Made by a program: the position numbers and the translations under genes. Positions 1 to 8,041 of a stretch of 64,000 nucleotides of DNA are shown here, one piece after another. The notes beneath the pieces were generated by a model. That model ran no database searches, was not told where the DNA came from, and saw only the letters and a list, made by a program, of their open reading frames with translations. Position 1 is the first letter of the stretch. Each line of letters opens with the position of its first letter. The DNA comes from Morganella morganii_D (GTDB lineage: Bacteria > Pseudomonadota > Gammaproteobacteria > Enterobacterales > Enterobacteriaceae), in NCBI GenBank assembly GCA_044772875.1, contig CP173058.1, forward strand, positions 3,348,001 to 3,412,000, written 5' to 3'.

Positions 1-313
1 TTGCCATGCCGGCACTCAGGCGGGCAATCAGGTCAGCGGTAGCGGGAGCGAGAATAATGAGATCCGCCCATTTCCCCAGTTCAATATGACCCATTGCGGC
101 CTCAGCTGCCGGGTCAAGAACGCTTTCAGCTACCGGGAAGCCGGAAACAGCCTGGAGTGTCAGCGGAGTGATAAATGCGGTTGCAGCCGGTGTCATGGCG
201 ACACGGACAATTGCGCCCCGGTCACGCAGACGACGGACAATCTCAGGGGCTTTATAGGCTGCGATACCACCACTGATACCCAGAACTATCTGTTTTCCTG
301 TCAGTTCGGACAT
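1..313 (-). CDS. coaBC: CoaBC, phosphopantothenoylcysteine decarboxylase/synthase (partial)
   Basis: This is the N-terminal part (about 104 residues) of the bifunctional coenzyme A enzyme; the rest lies beyond the left edge. It begins MSELTGKQIVLGISGGIAAYK, the flavin-binding start of the CoaC domain. It also has the MGHIELGKWAD segment containing the active-site histidine and the LAPATADLIA stretch typical of the family. The enzyme couples cysteine to 4'-phosphopantothenate and decarboxylates the product in the cytoplasm. It is divergent from radC, as in E. coli. The start is ATG at 313. Confidence 0.93.
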   Translation of the reverse strand, partial: MSELTGKQIVLGISGGIAAYKAPEIVRRLRDRGAIVRVAMTPAATAFITPLTLQAVSGFPVAESVLDPAAEAAMGHIELGKWADLIILAPATADLIARLSAGMA

Positions 314-509
314 TGTGTTTTATCCAGTTATTTTTCGGAGATACGCGATTTTACCACAACACCGCCGTATAGGTAGGGTGCTGTGTATTTATCCAGCTTA
401 ATAATGTTTTTTCTTCGGTGCGTCTCGCAAAAATGGCCGGTTTTATACGGAAAATCTGCCGGAACTGACATACTTTTTCCGGTGAAACAGGGAAACCGGC
501 GGGGGAAAA

Positions 510-1184
510 ATGGATAATATAACCGGAAATACGGCACTGATGCCGAGAGAAAAACTGATTGCATACGGGGCATCAGTACTGAGTGATTCAGAACTGCTGG
601 CTATTTTTTTGCGTACCGGTACGCGGGAGCGGCCGGTGCGGCAGTTTGCGGAGTATCTGCTGGAAGTCTTCGGGTCACTGCACCGGTTGCTGACAGCAGG
701 TTATGAGGAATTTAAACCTCTGCACGGGATCGGGGACAGTAAGTTTTGCCAGATGCAGGCAATTGTTGAATTGTCACGGCGGTATTTCATCAGCCAGTTT
801 CAGGAAACACAGTTTCTCAGCAGTGCCTGCACCGTAAAGGCATATCTTAACCAGCGGATGGCCTGGCAGGAGCGGGAGGTGTTTGCTGTTCTTTTTCTCA
901 ACAATCAGAACCAGCTTATCCGTTATGAAGAGATGTTTTCCGGCACGGTAAACTGTGTGGAAGTACATCCCAGAGAGATTTTGCGCCTGGCGCTCAAAGT
1001 GAATGCAGTTTCTGTGATTCTGGCGCATAATCATCCCTCCGGTAACGAGAACCCCAGCCGGGCTGACCGCCTGCTGACAAAAAAAATTGTTCAGGCATGT
1101 GAGCTGGTGGGGATTAACGTGTTGGATCACCTGATTGTCGGGAAATTCAATATGTTTTCGTTTGCAGAACATGAGCTGATCTGA
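510..1184 (+). CDS. radC: RadC family JAB/MPN-domain protein
   Basis: This 224-residue protein matches E. coli RadC (222 aa) over its full length. It has an N-terminal helix-hairpin-helix-like region with LHGIGDSKF near residue 71. A C-terminal MPN/JAB metalloprotease-like domain carries HNHPSG at 173-178 and a following Asp near 186, the expected zinc ligands. The biological role is not settled; the old assignment to DNA repair in E. coli was withdrawn. The start at ATG 510 gives an extension of about two residues relative to E. coli. The neighbours coaBC (divergent) and rpmB (downstream) are in the conserved order. Confidence 0.93.
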   Translation: MDNITGNTALMPREKLIAYGASVLSDSELLAIFLRTGTRERPVRQFAEYLLEVFGSLHRLLTAGYEEFKPLHGIGDSKFCQMQAIVELSRRYFISQFQETQFLSSACTVKAYLNQRMAWQEREVFAVLFLNNQNQLIRYEEMFSGTVNCVEVHPREILRLALKVNAVSVILAHNHPSGNENPSRADRLLTKKIVQACELVGINVLDHLIVGKFNMFSFAEHELI

Positions 1185-1227
1185 GCAGTTTTTTTCGCAG
1201 AAACACACGATCTTTACTGTTCGGGTC

Positions 1228-1256
1228 TTGAGCGTTTGCGCCGGAAAGCGTATACT
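1228..1256 (+). promoter_or_regulatory. Sigma-70 promoter of rpmB-rpmG
   Basis: The -35 hexamer TTGAGC (1228-1233) and -10 hexamer TATACT (1251-1256) are separated by exactly 17 bp. Both are close to consensus. The promoter lies about 175 bp upstream of rpmB, so the message has a long leader. Confidence 0.75.
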
Positions 1257-1291
1257 ACGCCACCTTTGAGGATCTTGGGTTTGGCGAGAAG

Positions 1292-1364
1292 AGCCTATCT
1301 CAGCATATTTTTGCTGGTTGACAGAGCAATTTCCCGGCGAGTCAAAAGTAAGCTGAGATGGGCT
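1292..1364 (+). promoter_or_regulatory. Structured 5' leader of the rpmB-rpmG mRNA
   Basis: The segment 1292-1304 can pair with 1352-1364 over 13 bp with one G-U pair, enclosing a 47-nt loop. It sits between the promoter at 1228-1256 and the rpmB start. Ribosomal-protein operons often carry such leaders for feedback by the encoded protein. That role is inferred here and not shown. Confidence 0.5.
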
Positions 1365-1431
1365 CCTAAGCCTGACGAGGCAGCCTCACCCAATACAAAG
1401 CTCGAGCTGATTAGATTTTTGGAGAATAGAC

Positions 1432-1668
1432 ATGTCCCGAGTCTGCCAAGTTACTGGCAAGCGTCCGATGAGCGGTAACAACCGTTCTCACGCATTAAAT
1501 GCGACCAAACGTCGTTTTCTGCCGAACCTGCACTCTCACCGTTTCTGGGTTGAGTCTGAAAAACGTTTCGTGACTCTGCGTGTATCTGCTAAAGGTATGC
1601 GTATCATTGATAAAAAGGGTATCGAAGCTGTTTTAGCTGATTTACGTACCCGCGGTGAGAAGTACTAA
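1432..1668 (+). CDS. rpmB: 50S ribosomal protein L28
   Basis: This 78-residue basic protein begins MSRVCQVTGKRPMSGNN and matches bacterial L28 in length and sequence throughout. It is a component of the large ribosomal subunit. A purine-rich ribosome-binding site (GGAG) lies just before the ATG. It forms an operon with rpmG, 11 bp downstream, and is transcribed from the promoter at 1228-1256 through a structured leader. Confidence 0.98.
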   Translation: MSRVCQVTGKRPMSGNNRSHALNATKRRFLPNLHSHRFWVESEKRFVTLRVSAKGMRIIDKKGIEAVLADLRTRGEKY

Positions 1669-1679
1669 GGAGCTGAAAA

Positions 1680-1847
1680 ATGGCTAAAGGTATTCGCGAA
1701 AAGATCAAACTGGTTTCTTCTGAAGGTACTGGTCACTTTTATACCACTACGAAGAACAAACGTACTATGCCTGAAAAACTGGAAATGAAAAAATTCGATC
1801 CGGTTGTTCGCAAGCATGTTATGTACAAAGAAGCAAAAATTAAGTAA
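1680..1847 (+). CDS. rpmG: 50S ribosomal protein L33
   Basis: This 55-residue protein begins MAKGIREKIKLVSSEGTG and ends with an IK-stop. It is the usual length for enterobacterial L33, of the cysteine-free (non-zinc) type. The ATG follows an AAGGAGCTG ribosome-binding site that starts within the end of rpmB. It is followed at once by a strong intrinsic terminator that closes the operon. Confidence 0.98.
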   Translation: MAKGIREKIKLVSSEGTGHFYTTTKNKRTMPEKLEMKKFDPVVRKHVMYKEAKIK

Positions 1848-1864
1848 TTTCTGCTTTCTGATTG

Positions 1865-1892
1865 AAAAAACCCGGCTCCGGCCGGGTTTTTT
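1865..1892 (+). terminator. Intrinsic terminator after rpmG
   Basis: CCCGGC (1871-1876) and GCCGGG (1881-1886) form a GC-rich stem with a 4-nt loop, flanked by A6 and T6 runs. The flanking runs mean it could work in both directions. Confidence 0.9.
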
Positions 1893-2276
1893 ATTGCTTG
1901 TTTACCGGAGAAAGACTACTGACAGAGGGCAATATTGTCATCTGTATTCACTCTCTGAGTTAGTTGATATAATATATCGGTATTTTGTAAATTATTGATA
2001 TTTTCATATAAAATGATATCTTTTCTAATGTTAATTAAAGATAAAATGACAGATAAATCGGATACTTATCTTAAATACTGATTGTAAGAGTATTAAAATA
2101 TTCTGATTGCTGTATCATTTACGGGTACTATTGTTTTATCAGAATTTACAACTATAACGGCTGATTTATTTATTATTTTTATATAGTTTTTATATGATTA
2201 CTGAGTTGGCGTGCCAGTGACCGCCAAAATCTGAATCAGTTTACTTCGCAGATAAAAACGAATGTTGGAATATGAT
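1893..2276. other. AT-rich intergenic stretch before the core glycosyltransferase
   Basis: This stretch of about 380 bp is very AT-rich with many TATA-like strings and holds no credible gene. It marks the sharp drop in GC between rpmG and the low-GC glycosyltransferase/waaL pair. It presumably holds their promoter, but I cannot single out one hexamer pair. No JUMPStart/ops element is visible. Confidence 0.5.
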
Positions 2277-3209
2277 ATGAGTAACCCGGTTATTTCGGTC
2301 ATGATTGCAGTACATAATGCGGAGTCATCAATCCTGGCCGCATTAGAAAGTCTGGATAATGCCCTGAATGAGAATGGTTCTCCGGAAAGGGTTGAAGCGA
2401 TCATTATTAATGATGGTTCAACAGACAAATCGCTGGATATTATCAGTGATTATCAGCCACGAAATTTTATTAAAGTTGTTGAAACTGTTAACTTTTCTAA
2501 TGTCGGGAAAGTACGGCATTATGCGTATTCATTATCCCGCGGCGAATATATTACAGCATTAGACAGTGATGATATGCTGAAAAACGGTGCACTGACCCGG
2601 GTTATGGATATTATGCGGGAGCATCCGTTTGATTTGCTGATAACCCGTCTGGATGAACATCATGACCGTAATCCGGTATTAGTGATTGAGGATAAACCTG
2701 TTGTATCAATCAATCAGGACAGGCTGAAAGAATTATATCTGGAACATAAGACGGTAAAAGGTCATTTACTCGGCCGGTTTATCCGCCGGGATATCCTGAC
2801 GGATGATATGTTTCCTGAAATTTTTTGCTATGAAGATGTGGTTATTACGGCGAATGTTATTTGTGCAGCTCAGAATATCCTGATCACAGACACTCAGATT
2901 TATTGTTACTATAAGCATCGCGGCAGTTTATCCACAGAAAAAAGTATGAATAAAACCGTGCTTTTCCTGCAAATTGTTTTATCTATGGAAAGTTTTTTTG
3001 TAAAAAATAAAAATGAAAAAGTGATGTTTGAAGGACTGTTTGTTAAGGTTTGTTCTGATTATTTATCAAGAAATAATAAACGTAAGCTTCCCCGTTTTGT
3101 TATGGAACGGTTCAATAATATCAAAATATTTCGCTTTCTGTTCAGCTCCAAAGTAAGGTTAAGCAGGAAAATAATGTTTTTAAAAATAAAGTCATCGGGA
3201 GTTTTTTAA
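2277..3209 (+). CDS. GT2-family glycosyltransferase, LPS outer core
   Basis: This 310-residue cytoplasmic glycosyltransferase has a GT-A fold. The N-terminal strand VISVMIAVHNAESSI, then INDGSTDKS, and the metal-binding ALDSDDM near residue 93 are the GT2 hallmarks. A basic C-terminus may dock to the membrane. I chose the second ATG (2277) because GGA lies at the right distance before it; an in-frame ATG at 2262 would add five residues. It ends directly against waaL, so the two are probably an operon that adds an outer-core sugar and then O-antigen. Its GC is much lower than that of mutM, which suggests horizontal exchange. The donor sugar cannot be told from sequence. Confidence 0.85.
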   Translation: MSNPVISVMIAVHNAESSILAALESLDNALNENGSPERVEAIIINDGSTDKSLDIISDYQPRNFIKVVETVNFSNVGKVRHYAYSLSRGEYITALDSDDMLKNGALTRVMDIMREHPFDLLITRLDEHHDRNPVLVIEDKPVVSINQDRLKELYLEHKTVKGHLLGRFIRRDILTDDMFPEIFCYEDVVITANVICAAQNILITDTQIYCYYKHRGSLSTEKSMNKTVLFLQIVLSMESFFVKNKNEKVMFEGLFVKVCSDYLSRNNKRKLPRFVMERFNNIKIFRFLFSSKVRLSRKIMFLKIKSSGVF

Positions 3210-4457
3210 ATGTCAATGAACAGAACATTACCAATCCTGATTGGTTTTTTGATGACATTCTCGATGGTTATTGCGTCTTTCGTGGATACCCTATCCAGGG
3301 ACTCTTATTTCATACTGAGTTATTTATCCGTTATCGTGACAATCTGGCTGGTTTTTTTCAGAAAGATGTCTCTTTTCCGTGACCGTGCAGTATTGCTTGT
3401 TGCGGCGTCATTTCTGCTGTTTGGTATCTCCCGTGTTGCCTGGTCATTTCTGATGAATGCTGACGGACTGAGTATCTATAAAAACTATTCCCCGACAGCA
3501 TCAAGAATTATACTCGGAGCATTTATTTTTTGTGTTTGTATTTTATTAAAAAACGAGCTAAGACGTTTTTTCAGTAATACATATATTTCAGCCATCATAA
3601 AAGTATTACCACTTTATATTTTATTATATGCACTCTATGATATTTTTGTTTTAAATAAAGGCAGGGTCGAATTAGATACAAACCGGGCAACAGTTACTGC
3701 ATATTTTATCAGCGCGCTTTTCTTTGTCAGTCTTCATTTTTGCATACAAATAAAAAACAAATTAAATGTTTCATTATTTTTTATTAATCTGATTATTTCA
3801 AATGCAATTATTATTTTGACCCAAACCCGTGCAGCAATCGCTATCTATCTTCTGCTTTCTGTTTTTTATACTGCCATTGTTTTCCGGAATAGCCTGAATA
3901 TAAAAAAAGTAAGTATAGTTGCTGTGCTTCTGCTGATTTTTGCAGGGACATCATATGAGTTTTTATATAAATCCCGTATTAATGAGGCAATTACCGAAAC
4001 TCAGGGTTATGATGTGACAAAACCGGGGGGATCACTGGGTGATCGCTATACTATGTGGTATGCAGGGCTATCTGCTTTTAAGCATGCGCCGTTCGGACAA
4101 TCTTTTCAGGCCCGTAATGACTTTATTTCAGAAAAGATAGCTGCAGGTAACATCAGTGACTCAATAGTTATTTATCTTACAGTACACCTGCACAGTGAAC
4201 TGATTGAGGTGTTGTCATTACAGGGTATTATCGGAGGTGTGCTGCTGGTGCTGATTTATCTCTCTCTGCTGTACGCCGGTATCCGGAATAAGAATATTCT
4301 GCTGATAATGATTACATTGTGTCTGGCCGGCTATGGTCTGACAGATGTCTTGTTCTTCAGCCGCGAGAGTATTACTGTTTATCTCCTGTGTATTGCTGTG
4401 GCACTGGTCACCGGCGGTAAAGACGATACCGCACAGCCATTGCCGATTAATCGCTGA
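3210..4457 (+). CDS. waaL: O-antigen ligase WaaL
   Basis: This 415-residue inner-membrane protein has about ten or more hydrophobic segments and one large periplasmic loop near residues 270-330. The loop includes YTMWYAGLSAFKHAPFG, which resembles the loop of Wzy/WaaL-family O-antigen ligases. It transfers undecaprenyl-linked O-antigen to the lipid A-core in the periplasm. It starts directly after the upstream glycosyltransferase stop. The location in the waa locus next to mutM and the overall topology favour WaaL over a Wzy polymerase, and a separate wzy candidate exists at 28591-29889. The low GC suggests a variable cassette. Confidence 0.82.
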   Translation: MSMNRTLPILIGFLMTFSMVIASFVDTLSRDSYFILSYLSVIVTIWLVFFRKMSLFRDRAVLLVAASFLLFGISRVAWSFLMNADGLSIYKNYSPTASRIILGAFIFCVCILLKNELRRFFSNTYISAIIKVLPLYILLYALYDIFVLNKGRVELDTNRATVTAYFISALFFVSLHFCIQIKNKLNVSLFFINLIISNAIIILTQTRAAIAIYLLLSVFYTAIVFRNSLNIKKVSIVAVLLLIFAGTSYEFLYKSRINEAITETQGYDVTKPGGSLGDRYTMWYAGLSAFKHAPFGQSFQARNDFISEKIAAGNISDSIVIYLTVHLHSELIEVLSLQGIIGGVLLVLIYLSLLYAGIRNKNILLIMITLCLAGYGLTDVLFFSRESITVYLLCIAVALVTGGKDDTAQPLPINR

Positions 4458-4467
4458 GGAGGTATCT

Positions 4468-5277
4468 GTGCCGGAATTACCCGAGGTTGAAACCAGCCGG
4501 CGCGGCATTGAGCCGCATCTTGCCGGTAATACCATACGTTATGTTGAAGTCCGGAACCGGCGGCTGCGCTGGCCGGTATCAGAGCAGATTGAACGCCTGA
4601 GTGACCGCCCGGTGCTCAGCGTGCAGCGCCGGGCAAAATACCTGCTGATTGAGCTGCCGGAAGGGTGGATTATTATTCACCTGGGGATGTCCGGCAGCTT
4701 ACGTATTCTTTTGGAGGAAACGCCGGAAGAAAAACACGATCATGTGGATATGGTGCTGGGTGACGGTAAAATTCTGCGCTATACCGACCCGCGCCGTTTT
4801 GGTGCCTGGTTATGGGCGGATGATCTGGTAACCTGTCCGGTGCTGGCCAATCTGGGGCCGGAACCGCTGAGTGATGATTTTGACGCCGCTTATCTGTTCG
4901 CCAAATCCCGCAAACGGAATACACCGGTCAAAAGCTGGCTGATGGATAACAAGATTGTGGTGGGTGTCGGGAATATCTACGCCAATGAATCCCTCTTTTT
5001 ATCCCGCATCCATCCGCTGCGGCCGGCTAAAGACCTGACTGAGGATGAGGTGACCCGCCTGGTTGCCACAATTAAGCAGGTACTGACGGAATCCATAAAG
5101 CAGGGCGGCACTACGCTGAAAGATTTTTTACAGTCAGACGGAAAACCCGGTTATTTTGCACAGGAACTGTTTGTGTACGGAAAACAGGGGGAGTGCTGCG
5201 CGAACTGCGGACAGCGCATTGAGGTGGTGAAAGTCGGTCAGCGGAGCACTTTTTTCTGCTCCGCCTGTCAGCACTGA
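4468..5277 (+). CDS. mutM: Formamidopyrimidine-DNA glycosylase MutM (Fpg)
   Basis: This 269-residue protein has exactly the length of E. coli Fpg. The mature N-terminus PELPEVETSRRG supplies the catalytic Pro and Glu. A helix-two-turn-helix region follows, with VGVGNIYANESLF. The C-terminal zinc finger has CANCGQ and CSACQH cysteine pairs. It removes oxidised purines such as 8-oxoguanine. I place the start at GTG 4468, preceded by GAGGAGG; a longer open frame upstream runs into waaL and is not used. It converges on coaD with the two stop codons touching and no visible terminator between them. Confidence 0.97.
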   Translation: MPELPEVETSRRGIEPHLAGNTIRYVEVRNRRLRWPVSEQIERLSDRPVLSVQRRAKYLLIELPEGWIIIHLGMSGSLRILLEETPEEKHDHVDMVLGDGKILRYTDPRRFGAWLWADDLVTCPVLANLGPEPLSDDFDAAYLFAKSRKRNTPVKSWLMDNKIVVGVGNIYANESLFLSRIHPLRPAKDLTEDEVTRLVATIKQVLTESIKQGGTTLKDFLQSDGKPGYFAQELFVYGKQGECCANCGQRIEVVKVGQRSTFFCSACQH

Positions 5278-5763
5278 TTACGCTTTACCGAGTTTTTTCA
5301 TCATCGCCTGTGCGACGGATTCCGGCAGAAATGCAGAGACATCACCGTCGTGCAGGGCCACATCTTTGATCAGGGATGAAGAAACAAAAGAAAGGTTCTG
5401 CGACGGCAGCAGGAAGACACTCTCCAGATCCTGTGCAAAATGGCGGTTCATATTGGCCAGCTGCCATTCATATTCAAAATCAGCAACAGAACGGACACCC
5501 CGGATCAGCACATTGGCATTTTGCTTTTTGGCAAAATTCGCCATCAGTTCAGAAAACCCGACCACTTCCACGTTCGGGATATGAGCACACACATCTTTTG
5601 CCAGCGTAACCCGCTCATCCAGGCTAAACATCGGATTTTTACGGCTGCTGTTGGCAATCGCCAGCAAGATGTGATCAAACATTTTTGAGGCGCGCTCAAG
5701 AATATCGATATGTCCGCAGGTAATGGGATCAAAGGTGCCGGGATAAATTGCGCGTGTTTTCAT
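5278..5763 (-). CDS. coaD: Phosphopantetheine adenylyltransferase
   Basis: This 161-residue enzyme catalyses the penultimate step of coenzyme A synthesis, making dephospho-CoA. It has the nucleotidyltransferase motif GTFDPITCGHIDI near residues 9-21 and the downstream S-S-S-L-I-K segment (SSSLIKDVA). Its start overlaps the end of the upstream glycosyltransferase by 4 bp (ATGA). It is therefore translated as part of the waaA-waaE-coaD operon, an arrangement conserved in Klebsiella and Serratia. Confidence 0.97.
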   Translation of the reverse strand: MKTRAIYPGTFDPITCGHIDILERASKMFDHILLAIANSSRKNPMFSLDERVTLAKDVCAHIPNVEVVGFSELMANFAKKQNANVLIRGVRSVADFEYEWQLANMNRHFAQDLESVFLLPSQNLSFVSSSLIKDVALHDGDVSAFLPESVAQAMMKKLGKA

Positions 5764-6539
5764 GATGCTGACTCATCGTTGTTACTCACGGACCACAGGG
5801 TGGCATATTTATTAAAGGTATATTGTGCGTTCACAAATGCAAGGATAAGCCCCTGTTTACCGTCAAGGAATCCGGCTCTCAGCAGCCAGGTTTTGCAGAA
5901 AGCACCGGCAGTGTGAATCAGAACGGAGAGGAAAGAGCAACGCTTACCGGCCTGATGGCGGGCTTTTGCCCAGTCAGCAGCGTAGCGCAGCTGTTTTTGC
6001 TGAAACTCAGGCAAATCGCGGCAGGTCAGGTGTAATACATCACCTTTCAGCGTGATGATATTGGCTCCCTGTGTTTCCAGAGATTCATGAACTGCATTAC
6101 TGTTGTACTGATATTGCTCCCGTGGATATAACCGCAGGACATGATCAGGATACCAGCCGCTGTGTTTCATAAAGCGCCCGAGAAACAGATTACTGCGTGC
6201 AAAACGATACACCGTATTTTTCTGCGGTGCGGCGAGTATCAGCTCAATGGATTGTTTCAGCTCAGGTGTGACCCGTTCGTCGGTATCCAGCATCAGGATA
6301 TAATCCCCGGTAGCATACTGCTGGGCAATCTGCCGCTGGCGGCCGAAGCCCGGCCAGTCCCGGTTTTCATACACCAGTGCTCCGGCGTCGCGGGCAATAG
6401 TCAGTGTGTCGTCCTGACTGCCGGAATCGAGCACAATGATTTCATCCGCCAGCTCCTGAACGGAGTTCAGGCAATCACCGATAACACCGGCATTATTTTT
6501 GCTGATCATCACAACAGAGAGGCGTTTTTTATCTGTCAT
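5760..6539 (-). CDS. waaE: LPS inner-core beta-1,4-glucosyltransferase WaaE (KdtX)
   Basis: This 259-residue GT2 enzyme has LSVVMISKNNAGVIGDCLNS at the N-terminus, VLDSGSQDDT, RDWPGFGRQR and the metal-binding LDTDER near residue 94. It closely fits the WaaE/KdtX group, which adds glucose to heptose I of the inner core in Klebsiella, Serratia and Proteus. It overlaps waaA by one base (TGATG) and coaD by 4 bp, so it lies inside a tight operon. The assignment of the reaction rests on family and locus. Confidence 0.9.
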   Translation of the reverse strand: MTDKKRLSVVMISKNNAGVIGDCLNSVQELADEIIVLDSGSQDDTLTIARDAGALVYENRDWPGFGRQRQIAQQYATGDYILMLDTDERVTPELKQSIELILAAPQKNTVYRFARSNLFLGRFMKHSGWYPDHVLRLYPREQYQYNSNAVHESLETQGANIITLKGDVLHLTCRDLPEFQQKQLRYAADWAKARHQAGKRCSFLSVLIHTAGAFCKTWLLRAGFLDGKQGLILAFVNAQYTFNKYATLWSVSNNDESAS

Positions 6540-7816
6540 CAGTGGCTCCGCGGCGGCAGATACGGCCCGAGCAACTGCATCAGACGGTGCAGTGCGCCCT
6601 GATTGTCATAAAGTACCCCGGCGGCATGCCGTCCGCAGTAAAGCCGGTAATCTTCATCATTAAGCAGATTACTGACCGCATCACACAGGCTTTGTTCATC
6701 AGTAACGGTCAGTAGGGCGTCGGCCTGCTGTAATTTACCGCAGATATTTTTGAAATTGAAGGTGTGCGGCCCCATCAGTACCGGCAGGGCATGTGCGGCG
6801 GCTTCCAGCGGATTATGTCCGCCGCGCTCCACCAGGCTGCCGCCGACAAACGCGATATCCGCCAGTCCGTACAGCAGCATCAGTTCACCCATGGTGTCCC
6901 CGACTACCACCTGCGTTTCCGGCGGCGGGATGGTATTGCTGCTGCGCATCACGTAGGTCAGACCGGCTTTTTCGGTCAGTTCCCGTGCCTTGGCAAACCG
7001 TTCCGGATGACGCGGAACCAGGATCAGCAGCAGGTTAGGATAGCGGGCCAGCAATGTTTTATGAGCATTAAGGATAATTTCTTCCTCACCTTCATGGGTG
7101 CTGGTTGCAATCCAGACCGGGCGGCGGGCGGCCCACTGACGGCGCAGTGTAACAGCTTTGGCAGCCAATTCCGGCGTAACAGAAATATCGAATTTCAGGC
7201 TGCCGGTCACATGCAGTTGCTGGCGGCGCAGGCCGAGCTCAATAAAGCGTTCCCCGTCTTCCTGATTCTGGGCAGCCACCAGCGTGATCCGGTTCAGAAT
7301 GGTTTTCACGAAACTGCCCGCTTTCTTATAACCGGCGGCCGAGCGCGCCGACAGACGGGCATTGGCGATCACCAGCGGGATTTTCCGGCGGTGCAGTTCG
7401 GTTATCATGTTCGGCCACAGTTCAGTTTCCATCACGATCACCAGTTTTGGCTGAACGGTATTGAAAAACCGTTTCATCGAACCCGGTAAGTCGTAAGGCA
7501 GATAGACGTGATAAACATCATCCCCTAATGCAGATAAAACCCGCTCTGAGCCGGTGGGTGTCATGGTGGTGACAGTGATAGGTAACGTCGGGTAATGGTG
7601 GCGCAATGCACGGACCAGCGGGACTGCGGCGAGTGTTTCGCCCACAGAAACTGAGTGCAGAATGATACCGCCGGTGCCGGTTTTCCCTTTACAGAAACCA
7701 TAACGTTCGCCCCAGCGTCTGCGGTAGGCCGGGGAGCGGCGGCTGCGCCATAACAGACGTAACCAGATAAGAGGTTGGATCAGGTAAAGCAGAACCTGGT
7801 ATACACGCAGTAACAT
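6539..7816 (-). CDS. waaA: Kdo transferase WaaA (KdtA)
   Basis: This enzyme transfers Kdo from CMP-Kdo to lipid IVA on the cytoplasmic face of the inner membrane. With the start at ATG 7816 it has 425 residues, the same as E. coli KdtA, and begins MLLRVYQVLLYLIQPLIW, the usual N-terminal membrane anchor. Conserved blocks include HSVSVGE, PTGSER, ETELWPN and GGSLVERGGHNPLE. An open frame extends 38 codons further upstream but has no family support. It is the first gene of the waaA-waaE-coaD operon and is divergent from waaQ. Confidence 0.96.
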   Translation of the reverse strand: MLLRVYQVLLYLIQPLIWLRLLWRSRRSPAYRRRWGERYGFCKGKTGTGGIILHSVSVGETLAAVPLVRALRHHYPTLPITVTTMTPTGSERVLSALGDDVYHVYLPYDLPGSMKRFFNTVQPKLVIVMETELWPNMITELHRRKIPLVIANARLSARSAAGYKKAGSFVKTILNRITLVAAQNQEDGERFIELGLRRQQLHVTGSLKFDISVTPELAAKAVTLRRQWAARRPVWIATSTHEGEEEIILNAHKTLLARYPNLLLILVPRHPERFAKARELTEKAGLTYVMRSSNTIPPPETQVVVGDTMGELMLLYGLADIAFVGGSLVERGGHNPLEAAAHALPVLMGPHTFNFKNICGKLQQADALLTVTDEQSLCDAVSNLLNDEDYRLYCGRHAAGVLYDNQGALHRLMQLLGPYLPPRSH

Positions 7817-8041
7817 TTTATCAGTTTCGCAGATAAGATTGCGGCAATAGTAGCATAAAACTAACACGAAGAGCGCATTAAAAAGCATAAACCCGGCGCC
7901 GCTGATGGCGGGATACCCGCTGTCCGGCACAACACACTGCTCTATCTGTTAATACTGCCGGAAGCGATTTGTGGTAATCTGTGCCTCAGATATTGATACA
8001 TATTATTTCCTGATTTCTGTCTGATCTTAAATGGAACCCTT

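Noticed and set aside
1236..1478. 80-residue open frame over the rpmB leader
   Set aside because: It runs through the promoter-proximal leader and into rpmB in another frame, with no ribosome-binding site or family likeness.
4345..4467. N-terminal extension of MutM
   Set aside because: Fpg needs the Pro after the initiator as its N-terminal nucleophile; the GTG at 4468 gives the exact family start.
6764..7489. 241-residue open frame antisense to waaA
   Set aside because: It is a by-product of codon use in the real waaA gene on the other strand and has no family features.
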